Assembly: GCF_015751895.1 (NCBI RefSeq)
Contig: NZ_JADOTZ010000001.1
Span: forward strand, 992,001 to 1,056,000
Direction: 5' to 3'
Length of the DNA stretch: 64,000 nt
Origin: Zhihengliuella flava
GTDB lineage: Bacteria; Actinomycetota; Actinomycetes; Actinomycetales; Micrococcaceae
Position 1 is the stretch's first letter. Each line of letters starts with the position of its first letter. Positions 26,391-33,785 of this stretch are shown here, piece after piece. A model generated the notes under the pieces. The model saw nothing but the letters and a program-made list of their open reading frames with translations. It did not search any database and was not told the DNA's origin. The translations under genes were made by a program, and so were the position numbers.

Positions 26391-28750
26391 ACGAGCCGCA
26401 GCGCCGCCCTGCCTCCCGGCCAGCCGTCACCGATTTCGACGTTGGGTACGGATCCCTCGTCCCCCTGATCGGCCGCGGCGACGCCCCGGAGTCGCTCCGC
26501 CATACGCGGGTCATTGACGCCGCCGAAGCGGTCTGCGGGCCGTGGCCCGACTGGGCGGCGGAAGACGTCGTCGCCGCCTACGCTCGCCTCGGCGTGCACG
26601 AGCCGTGGCTACATCAGGTGCAGGCCGCGTCCGCGGCCCACGCGGGCGAACACGTCATCCTCGCCACCGGAACGGCCTCCGGCAAGTCCCTCGCCTACCA
26701 GCTGCCGGCGCTCAGCCGCATTGTCTCGGCGGCACGTGCGGCCCCGAATGGGGATGGCGCCACCGTCCTCTATCTCTCCCCGACCAAGGCCCTCGCCGCG
26801 GACCAGCTGGCCGCCATCGAAGCCCTTGCCGTTCCACACGTTCGGGCGGCGACCTACGACGGCGACACGGAGTCAACGCAGCGTCGCTGGATCCGCGACC
26901 ACGCCAACGTGGTCCTGGCCAATCCGGACATGCTGCACTACGGCATCTTGCCGAACCACGGCTGGTGGTCGCGCTTCTTCAAGCGCCTCGCCTTCGTCAT
27001 CATCGACGAGGCGCACAGCTATCGCGGCGTCTTTGGCTCCCACGTGGCCAACCTGCTCCGGCGACTGCGCCGGGTGTGTGAGCATTACGGCTCTCACCCG
27101 GTCTTCATCGGTGCTTCCGCCACCAGCGCCGCGCCAGCGGAGTCCTTCGGCCGCCTCATCGGGGACACTGCCACGGAGGTAACCCACGATTTCTCCCCGC
27201 GCGGGGCCAAAACGGTCGCCCTGTGGGAGCCACCGCTGACGGATCTTCCGGGCGAGAACGGGGCTCCTCGGCGACGCACCTCGATCGCTGAGACCAGCGA
27301 AGTCATGACCAACTTGATGTGCCAGCAGGTCCGCACCATCGCGTTCATCAAATCCCGCCGCGGCGCGGAGACGATCTCCCGTATCGCCCAGAGCATGCTG
27401 GACGAGGTTGATCCCGCACTGCGTGGGCGGGTCGCCGCGTATCGTTCCGGCTATCTGCCTGAGGAACGCCGTGAACTGGAAGCGAAGCTCCGCTCGGGTG
27501 AGCTCCTCGGCATCGCGTCGACCCCGGCGCTGGAACTCGGGATCGACGTCGCCGGCTTGGATGCGGTGCTGGTGGCTGGGTGGCCGGGCACGAGGGCCTC
27601 GTTCTTCCAGCAGATCGGACGCGCTGGCCGCGCCGGTCAAGATGCGCTCGCCGTCTTCGTTGCCAGCGATGACCCGCTCGATACCTATCTTGTGCACCAT
27701 CCGGAGGCCATCTTCGACGCCCCCCTGGAAGCGACGGTCTTCGACCCGGAGAATCCCTACGTGTTGGGCCCGCATCTGTGTGCCGCGGCCGCGGAACATC
27801 CCCTGAGGCCGGACGATGTGCCCCTGTTCGGCCCCAGCGCCGACGCGCTGATGGAGCGGCTCGTGGAGCGGGGCTACCTCCGGCGCCGCCCCTCCGGCTG
27901 GTACTGGACCCACCCCGAGTCTGCGGCCGCGATGGTGAATCTTCGCGCCGACGGCGGCGGCCCGGTCAGCATTATCGAGGCCGACACCGGCACGTTGTTA
28001 GGGACGATGGATTCTCCGCAAACCCATTACCAAGCTCACCCAGACGCCGTGTACGTGCATCAGGGGGCCAGCTACTTGGTCGAGGAACTCAACGAGCAGG
28101 ACCATTGCGTGTTAGTCCGCCGGGCGAACCCGAACTACTACACGCAGGCCCGCGACATCACCACCGTTGAGGTGCTCGAGGAAACGAAGAGCCGCGCGTG
28201 GGGCAGCGTGGGGGTCCACTTTGGTGATGTGCGGGTCACCACCCAAGTGGTGGGCTTCCAGCGCAAGTCCATCTCCAGCAACGAGATCCTCGGCGAGGAG
28301 CCGCTCGACCTGGAACCGCGGGACCTGCACACCAAGGCCGTCTGGTTCACGATTTCGGAGGCAGAGATGCTCTCGGCAGGCCTGCCGGCTTCCGACATTC
28401 CGGGGGCCCTGCACGCGGCCGAGCACGCGGCGATCGGCCTCTTGCCGCTCGTGGCCTCGAGCGACCGCTGGGACATCGGCGGCGTCTCCACGGCCATCCA
28501 TGCGGACACCGAATCGCCGACGATCTTCGTCTACGACGGCCATCCCGGTGGCGCCGGGTTCGTCGAGCGCGGATATCACGAGGCCGTTGCGTGGCTGGAT
28601 GCGACGCTCGGTGCGATTCAGGCGTGCGAATGCGAGTCCGGGTGCCCGTCCTGTGTGCAGTCTCCGAAGTGCGGCAATAAGAACAATCCCCTCTCCAAGT
28701 CGGGTGCCGAAACGTTGTTGACGCGTCTGCTCCGCGACGCGCAGGACTAA
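26342..28750 (+). CDS. DEAD/DEAH helicase with DUF1998 zinc domain (MrfA/YprA-like)
   Basis: About 800 residues. Walker A TGTASGKSLAYQLPALS, DEAH-type motif II IIDEAHSYRG, and a helicase C domain with QIGRAGRAGQ form the motor. The C-terminus is DUF1998 with four Cys (ACECESGCPSCVQSPKCGN), as in MrfA (mitomycin repair factor A), whose Cys bind zinc. Likely a DNA repair translocase. The GTG at 26342 overlaps the GNAT gene by 49 bp and lacks a ribosome binding site; a CTG at 26387 has GGAGG about ten bases upstream and overlaps the GNAT stop. Start unresolved. Confidence 0.9.
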   Translation: MDHAGLHGDRGGRATLNEPQRRPASRPAVTDFDVGYGSLVPLIGRGDAPESLRHTRVIDAAEAVCGPWPDWAAEDVVAAYARLGVHEPWLHQVQAASAAHAGEHVILATGTASGKSLAYQLPALSRIVSAARAAPNGDGATVLYLSPTKALAADQLAAIEALAVPHVRAATYDGDTESTQRRWIRDHANVVLANPDMLHYGILPNHGWWSRFFKRLAFVIIDEAHSYRGVFGSHVANLLRRLRRVCEHYGSHPVFIGASATSAAPAESFGRLIGDTATEVTHDFSPRGAKTVALWEPPLTDLPGENGAPRRRTSIAETSEVMTNLMCQQVRTIAFIKSRRGAETISRIAQSMLDEVDPALRGRVAAYRSGYLPEERRELEAKLRSGELLGIASTPALELGIDVAGLDAVLVAGWPGTRASFFQQIGRAGRAGQDALAVFVASDDPLDTYLVHHPEAIFDAPLEATVFDPENPYVLGPHLCAAAAEHPLRPDDVPLFGPSADALMERLVERGYLRRRPSGWYWTHPESAAAMVNLRADGGGPVSIIEADTGTLLGTMDSPQTHYQAHPDAVYVHQGASYLVEELNEQDHCVLVRRANPNYYTQARDITTVEVLEETKSRAWGSVGVHFGDVRVTTQVVGFQRKSISSNEILGEEPLDLEPRDLHTKAVWFTISEAEMLSAGLPASDIPGALHAAEHAAIGLLPLVASSDRWDIGGVSTAIHADTESPTIFVYDGHPGGAGFVERGYHEAVAWLDATLGAIQACECESGCPSCVQSPKCGNKNNPLSKSGAETLLTRLLRDAQD

Positions 28751-29154
28751 TTCGGCCGAACGTCGCCGCTCGGGTCCACTCCCCAGGCTGGCGGCGGCCC
28801 GGCTCGTGCTGTGACATGCGCAGCGAGCCCGGCCGCATCAAGCAGCGGCAAATTCGCAGCCCACGGAATGGACGTGGTCACGTCCACGATCTGCCCGCGC
28901 TGGAGACATTCGCTGAGGTCCGCACCGTGCCACTTGGCCACCGCTGCGGCCACAGCGCACGGTTCGCCGCTGGCGAGGCCTCGGGCCGCATCCGCGGCGG
29001 CCAAGGCGGCCAGATCTGCGGCCGTCGTGGTCCGCTGGTGGACCACGGCGGCGTGGGAGACTCCGAGCACGGAGACCGCGGCCAACACGAGCACGGCCGT
29101 GAGCGCGAGGCCGAGCGCGGTGCCGCCTCCGGCATCGTCGCTGAACCTAGTCAT
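28747..29154 (-). CDS. TadE/TadG-like pseudopilin-type protein (Rv3654c-like)
   Basis: 135 residues: a short N-terminus, one membrane helix (about 12-32, ALGLALTAVLVLAAVSVLG) and an extracytoplasmic domain with two Cys (CAVAAA and ECLQRG) that may form a disulfide. It belongs to the TadE-like proteins encoded next to the helicase and Tad genes in actinobacteria. Unlike the pilin and TadE genes upstream, no Glu at +5 after a cleavage Gly is evident. Its stop codon is interlocked with that of the helicase gene (4-bp overlap). Confidence 0.8.
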   Translation of the reverse strand: MTRFSDDAGGGTALGLALTAVLVLAAVSVLGVSHAAVVHQRTTTAADLAALAAADAARGLASGEPCAVAAAVAKWHGADLSECLQRGQIVDVTTSIPWAANLPLLDAAGLAAHVTARAGPPPAWGVDPSGDVRPN

Positions 29155-29524
29155 GGACAGCCTCCGTGCGGGCCGACGCCTCGGCCTCCAGAGTCATCAC
29201 CCGAACGCCGATGAGCGGAACCTCGATCGTGGTCGTCAGGTGGGCGGCGGCCTGTCCCGCCGAGTGGCGTAATTCCACCGTCGTCTCACTCCAGACCGGT
29301 TCCTTGCCGGCAGCTCGCACCACGTCGTCCCCTTCCCCGCGGGCCAGTTCCCGGGCCGCGGCCCGCGCTCCCTGTTCGAGTTGCACGGCGGTGAGGCCAG
29401 CCGTGCCACAGGCCAAGACCGCGGCCATGAGCAGTACCAGCACGGGCAGCAGCACGGCGAACTCCGCCGTGCTGCTGCCCGCCTGCTCGGTACGCGCTCG
29501 CGTCACGAGTCGAGAACGGGACAT
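29147..29524 (-). CDS. TadE family pseudopilin
   Basis: 125 residues. A type III/IV prepilin-like segment GSSTAEFAVLLPVLVLLM begins near residue 16, with Glu at +5 after the Gly and a hydrophobic helix after it: the TadE/pseudopilin N-terminus. The rest (about 40-125) is extracytoplasmic, with no Cys after the helix. It overlaps the Flp-like gene by one base (TGATG) and the next gene by 8 bp. It probably assembles with the Tad secretion machinery. Confidence 0.85.
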   Translation of the reverse strand: MSRSRLVTRARTEQAGSSTAEFAVLLPVLVLLMAAVLACGTAGLTAVQLEQGARAAARELARGEGDDVVRAAGKEPVWSETTVELRHSAGQAAAHLTTTIEVPLIGVRVMTLEAEASARTEAVHD

Positions 29525-29811
29525 CAGCCTGCCAAGGCCTTCGTCACCAGTCCGAGCAGCATGTCGCTGACATCTCCGCTCGAGAGGATCGCCACGAGGA
29601 GTCCAGCAAAAGCCACGGCGCCAAAGGTGACGATCGCAAATTCGGCGGTGGCGATGCCCGACTCACGGGTGAGCCGTTCTGGGGCCCACTCCGGGTCCTC
29701 GTCGCTCTCGCGACGTTCCGCGTCGCGGTGGCGGTAGTCCCCGAGGGAGACCACGTTGTCAAAGTCCAGCCACTCGTCCTCTGGCGAGGGGCCTGCGGTG
29801 AGCGTTTTCAT
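29524..29811 (-). CDS. DUF4244/Flp-like prepilin
   Basis: 95 residues. A hydrophilic, acidic leader of 52 residues ends in ESG, followed by IATAEFAIVTFGAVAFAGLL: Gly before the cut, Glu at +5, then one hydrophobic helix and about 20 more residues, the layout of a Flp-type prepilin. It resembles Rv3656c. The leader is far longer than the usual short one of Flp pilins. AAAGGA lies just before the ATG at 29811. A 145-bp gap upstream may hold its own promoter. Confidence 0.85.
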   Translation of the reverse strand: MKTLTAGPSPEDEWLDFDNVVSLGDYRHRDAERRESDEDPEWAPERLTRESGIATAEFAIVTFGAVAFAGLLVAILSSGDVSDMLLGLVTKALAG

Positions 29812-29956
29812 GCGGTTCCTTTCGTGTGAAGTGGTGGACCTGTCACGGCCCACTTCCACTGTTCTTCGGCGCGGACGGCGGACCAAGAGTCACGGGTCGA
29901 GGTCTGGAAAACTGCCGGACGTGCTCGCCGTGTGGATAGCTAGTCACCCGCCCCGC

Positions 29957-30514
29957 TCAGAGGTCGGGCATCATAGACACCACGAGCGGGACTATGCCCC
30001 AACAGATAAATGCTGGGAGGGCGCACAGGCCCAGCGGGACCACCAATCGAACGGCCAGTCGCGCCGCCTGCAGTTGTGCTTCTCGTGCCTCCGCTCGCCG
30101 CTGTTCCACTGCCGCCCGGCGGATCAGCTGGGCGGCGGCCGCCCCCGAACTGTGGGCAAAACCCAAGGCCCTCGCGAGCTGGATCAGCCGGGCGTCAGTG
30201 CCCGCCCAGGCTCGTTCCCACGACAGGCCGAGCTCCAGAGCGCGGCCGACTCGCGTCAGCTGCTCCCCTTGGGGCACGACGTCGCCGAGGTGCGCGAGCA
30301 GGGAGGGCACCGGTTGGCCTGCCTCCAGCAACGACGCCGCGAGTTCAAGGAGGAGCCCCGTCTCCACGGGTCGTGCGGTCCGCTGCGCACTGCGATCCGG
30401 GAGCATCGGGCCACGAAGCCCGGTCCGTCGGCGATCTCGTGCAAAGGCGCCCGGCGGAGTCGCCCACACCCAGACGGCGAGTGCTGCCAGCACGGTGGCG
30501 ACGACGGCCATCAT
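29957..30514 (-). CDS. tadC: Type II/IV secretion inner membrane protein (TadC-like)
   Basis: 185 residues. A membrane segment at 1-20, a cytoplasmic helical region with the T2SS-F pattern (LLLELAASLLEAGQPVPSLL, ARALGFAHSSGAAAAQLI) and a long membrane segment at the end (LVVPLGLCALPAFICWGIVP). It is the shorter of the two F-domain proteins of the compact actinobacterial Tad locus (Rv3657c-like). The ATG at 30514 overlaps the tadB stop, so longer frames are rejected. Confidence 0.85.
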   Translation of the reverse strand: MMAVVATVLAALAVWVWATPPGAFARDRRRTGLRGPMLPDRSAQRTARPVETGLLLELAASLLEAGQPVPSLLAHLGDVVPQGEQLTRVGRALELGLSWERAWAGTDARLIQLARALGFAHSSGAAAAQLIRRAAVEQRRAEAREAQLQAARLAVRLVVPLGLCALPAFICWGIVPLVVSMMPDL

Positions 30515-31314
30515 CCCGTGGCCCGCTGGAGTAGACGGCGGCTCCACCACCAGTGCCCTACCCACAATCCGAGTCCCGCGAGTCCGGCGATCTGACCGGC
30601 GCGCTCGGTGAGCAGCACGCCCACCGGATCTGCGCCGAGGACGCCGGCGAGCGCCACCCCGAACAGCGGCAGCAAGGCCAACAGCCGATGCGTGGTCCGC
30701 GGTCCGGCGAGCGCCGTGGCGCGTGCTCGCTCTGCGTCCTGTTCGGCCTCGAGCTGATCGGCCACGCACTCCAACAGGCCAGCCATCGCGACCCCCGTGC
30801 GTTCGGAGAGTTCACTGCACCAGCGCACCCGTTCCCACACGCGGATCCATGCGCCATCGGCCTCAGCACTATGGCGCGCAAGGCCGGAGGACAACGGCAG
30901 GCCGGTCACGGTCGCAGCGCGCGCGGCCGCTGCCGCCGACGCGATATCCCGCGCAGCGACGGCGGCGGGATCTCCGGCCCTCGTTTGCCGTGGTTCACGC
31001 CTGACCCCCGGCGTCGCATCGTGGGGGTCTGAGCGAGCGGTGGAGCGCCACGCGAGGGCGAGTTGTTCCCATGCGCGCACCGGCGGGCTGCCCGAGTCGT
31101 ACAGGGCCGCCAGCTGGCGGAGGGCCTGCGCATGGTCAGTGATCGATGAGTGAGCCTCGGTAGCGGCTCGCCGACGAGGCCCACGAATCCGACCTTGCAC
31201 GCTGTGAACGCGCCGGTCAGTACGCTTCGGGGCGCGGGTCAGGCCACGCGTGGGCCAGACCAGCCAGACGGCGGCGCCGACACAGAGCCCGGCCGTGATG
31301 AGTTCCGCACTCAT
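30511..31314 (-). CDS. tadB: Type II/IV secretion inner membrane protein (TadB-like)
   Basis: 267 residues. One N-terminal membrane segment (residues 3-20), a cytoplasmic part with the F-domain pattern (LRQLAALYDSGSPPVRAWEQ and GLLECVADQLEAEQDAERAR), and two C-terminal segments (LLALLPLFGVALAGVLGADP and beyond). With TadC it forms the inner membrane platform driven by the TadA ATPase. Start overlaps the tadA stop by 4 bp. Confidence 0.85.
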   Translation of the reverse strand: MSAELITAGLCVGAAVWLVWPTRGLTRAPKRTDRRVHSVQGRIRGPRRRAATEAHSSITDHAQALRQLAALYDSGSPPVRAWEQLALAWRSTARSDPHDATPGVRREPRQTRAGDPAAVAARDIASAAAAARAATVTGLPLSSGLARHSAEADGAWIRVWERVRWCSELSERTGVAMAGLLECVADQLEAEQDAERARATALAGPRTTHRLLALLPLFGVALAGVLGADPVGVLLTERAGQIAGLAGLGLWVGHWWWSRRLLQRATG

Positions 31315-32486
31315 GCGGGCGTCCTCCGTGCCGGCGTCGCGGCGGACGCGCCGAGCAATGCATCAAGGGCCGCCTCGGCACCGGGAACGTTGGCCAGCGT
31401 CCCGTCCTCGTCCACAGCGAGGGGACGAATCCTCAGCCGGGCCTGTCCCGCAGTGTCATCGAGGTCGAGCGCGGCCAGCTGTGCCGGTCCCCGCGGGGCT
31501 CCGGCGCGTAGGTGCACGATGTAGTCGATCGCGCTCGCCGCCTGCACCGCGGTGGACTCCGGCGACATACCTGCGAGGGCTCCCATGGCCAAGAGACGGG
31601 CGGGAACCGCTTCGGCGCCGCTGGCATGGATGGTGCCGCCGGCGCCATCGTGGCCCGTGTTCATCGCCGCAAGAAAATCGCGCACTTCGGCCCCGCGGCA
31701 CTCACCGACAATCAATCGGTCCGGGCGCATACGCAAGGATTCGGCCACCAGTTCGCTCAGCCCCACCGACCCAGCGCCTTCGACATTGCCGGGCCGGGTC
31801 TGCATCCCAATCACGTGCGGATGCGCTGGTGCGAGCTCGCGAGCATCTTCGCAGATCACGAGGCGCTCCGCGGGCCCCACTTCGGCGAGCAACGCCGAGA
31901 GCAACGTCGTCTTACCGCTTCCCGTGCCACCGGAAATCAGGAAGTTGGCTCGGGACGTCACCAGCGCACGCAACACCGCGGACCAGCCATCGTGGTCACC
32001 CACCAACTCGTCCAGCCGGGCGGACGTGGTGCGGCGGACTCGAATGGACAGCAGCGGGGCGGCCGCGATGGGTGGGAGAACGGCATGAATACGGTAATGA
32101 TCGACGACGACGTCGCCGTAGGGCGCCGCCTCGTCCAACCGTTGACCACACGACGTGAACAAGCGGGTGGCCAAACGAATCACGTCCTCCGGACTCAATT
32201 GATCGGGCTGACGGGTCAGACCGTCAGCGCCGTCCGTCCACACCCAGCCGGCTTCATCGACCAAGACGTCCGTCACGGCGACCGAGTCCGCGTGGACTTG
32301 CAACGGTCCCAGGCCGGTCAGCTCCTCTTGGAGCAGCCGGATCACCTCGCTCGCACTGCCGCTGCCGACGACGAGCCCGGAGGCGCGGACGGCATCCGCG
32401 ACATCTGCGCCCGTCAGGACGCCGCCCTGCTCGAGCGCCCGCGTCCTCACCAATTCGAGAATTCGAGTATCCAGCGGGCGCTTCAT
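31311..32486 (-). CDS. tadA: TadA/CpaF-type secretion ATPase
   Basis: 391 residues. Walker A ISGGTGSGKTTLLSALL, Walker B/Asp box VICEDARELAP and Arg/His motifs (SLRMRPDRLIVGECRGAEVRD, GTIHASGAEA) identify a GspE/CpaF family ATPase. It powers pilus assembly by TadB/TadC. The ATG at 32486 overlaps the upstream gene stop (ATGA); an open frame running upstream is not used. It has no zinc-binding Cys cluster. Confidence 0.92.
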   Translation of the reverse strand: MKRPLDTRILELVRTRALEQGGVLTGADVADAVRASGLVVGSGSASEVIRLLQEELTGLGPLQVHADSVAVTDVLVDEAGWVWTDGADGLTRQPDQLSPEDVIRLATRLFTSCGQRLDEAAPYGDVVVDHYRIHAVLPPIAAAPLLSIRVRRTTSARLDELVGDHDGWSAVLRALVTSRANFLISGGTGSGKTTLLSALLAEVGPAERLVICEDARELAPAHPHVIGMQTRPGNVEGAGSVGLSELVAESLRMRPDRLIVGECRGAEVRDFLAAMNTGHDGAGGTIHASGAEAVPARLLAMGALAGMSPESTAVQAASAIDYIVHLRAGAPRGPAQLAALDLDDTAGQARLRIRPLAVDEDGTLANVPGAEAALDALLGASAATPARRTPA

Positions 32487-33607
32487 GCGGTCCACCACGC
32501 CTCCAACGGGCGAAGCGCGCGGCGCACCGCGCGCGTCCGCGCGGCGGCCGGAACCCCGACCTCCGCCACGTGCTGCAGCCGCCGCAGCCGAGGCACGTGC
32601 AACAACGGCTCGAGCCCCGCTGCTGCCGCAATGGATGGAACATCCTGCCCGCCCGACAGGGCGCCCACGACCGCCGCGTGATGGCCCTCCACGCGCACCG
32701 CTTTCGGTACGGCCCACGCTCGCTCGGCGGGCACGACGACGATCGAACCGTCCGCGGGCGCTTCGGCATCCCCGCGAGGCGCCCCCACACGGCACCGGCC
32801 CGCGTCGACCACCACGACCTCGAAGGCCTGACGCGCCGCTGCCATGACCTCGGCCAGCGTTTGCGGCCTGACCGCATCGCCCGGCGCTGCCCACGTCAGA
32901 TACGAGAAGCCCGCAGCCTGCGGCAGCACCTCCGCAAGTTGCCGGCCCGGGACCCGCCCGACGGTGGAGGAAATGTCCTGCCAGCCCAGCCCCACGGAGT
33001 CGCGGCCCGCGAGACCCAGCGCCGGGCCGAGGCCGGAGCTCGCGCGGTCCGCATCGATGAGGAGCGTGCTCCGGCCAGCGGCTGCTGCAAGGCTTGCCGT
33101 GAGAAGGGCCAGCGTCGTCGTACCCGCGCCGCCGGTAAGCCCGGAAAACTCCACCACGGCTCCGGCTCCCTGCCGGAGGCCCCGTTCGCCGAGGTACTCT
33201 CCGAGCCAGGCGGCGGCCTCCGGTACGACGGCGACGCGGGCCCCGGGGTGACGGGCCGCGGCCTGCCAGAGCTGGTCAGCGTGCTCGACCGAACCCAACA
33301 GGATGACGGCAGCCGCCGTCAGCTGGCCGACGCGTTCGAGCTGATCGTGGCCGACGATGACCACCGCGTCCCTCTGCTGCGCTTCCTGCGCCACCTCGCC
33401 GACCAACAGTTCGGTGCCCGCCGCCGCGGCAATCAAGGCGACCTGGTCGATGAGTCGAGTATCTCGGCTGACCAACCATGCGGCTGGCGGCTGGTCAGCC
33501 GTACCGGCCGCCGGCGGAGACTCGGGCTCGTGAAACACGGAAGAGGCGCGCTGAGGCACCCGGCTGAGTCCACCCGGCGGCTGGGGGATGAAGGTTTGCA
33601 GGCTCAT
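32483..33607 (-). CDS. TadZ/CpaE-like MinD family protein (Ssd-like)
   Basis: 374 residues. A receiver-like or degenerate N-terminal domain is followed by a ParA/MinD ATPase domain with a deviant P-loop (GLTGGAGTTTLALLTA, with Thr where a Lys usually lies) and the LLIDADRASSGL switch. The family recruits the Tad machinery to a cell site; the mycobacterial counterpart (Rv3660c) was called Ssd. It is the first gene of the seven-gene Tad operon and is divergent from the polymerase gene. Confidence 0.85.
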   Translation of the reverse strand: MSLQTFIPQPPGGLSRVPQRASSVFHEPESPPAAGTADQPPAAWLVSRDTRLIDQVALIAAAAGTELLVGEVAQEAQQRDAVVIVGHDQLERVGQLTAAAVILLGSVEHADQLWQAAARHPGARVAVVPEAAAWLGEYLGERGLRQGAGAVVEFSGLTGGAGTTTLALLTASLAAAAGRSTLLIDADRASSGLGPALGLAGRDSVGLGWQDISSTVGRVPGRQLAEVLPQAAGFSYLTWAAPGDAVRPQTLAEVMAAARQAFEVVVVDAGRCRVGAPRGDAEAPADGSIVVVPAERAWAVPKAVRVEGHHAAVVGALSGGQDVPSIAAAAGLEPLLHVPRLRRLQHVAEVGVPAAARTRAVRRALRPLEAWWTA

Positions 33608-33785
33608 ACCGCCACCTTGAGGGCACTCCTCGGCCCGGCACTAGGGCCGCGGACCCGCCTGTGGACACCTCCGCCCGCTCGCGGCCATGTGGACGCCGAG
33701 TGCTCGCCCCGCGGCGCCGACCACGCGCCGTCGAGCATGAACGGGCCCGCCCACTGTGTGCTCGGCGCCTGCCACAATAAGAGAC

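Noticed and set aside
29828-29856. GAAGTGG...CCACTTC inverted repeat before the prepilin gene
   Set aside because: Seven-base arms with a long loop and no U-tract; it may be part of the promoter region but is not strong enough to call.
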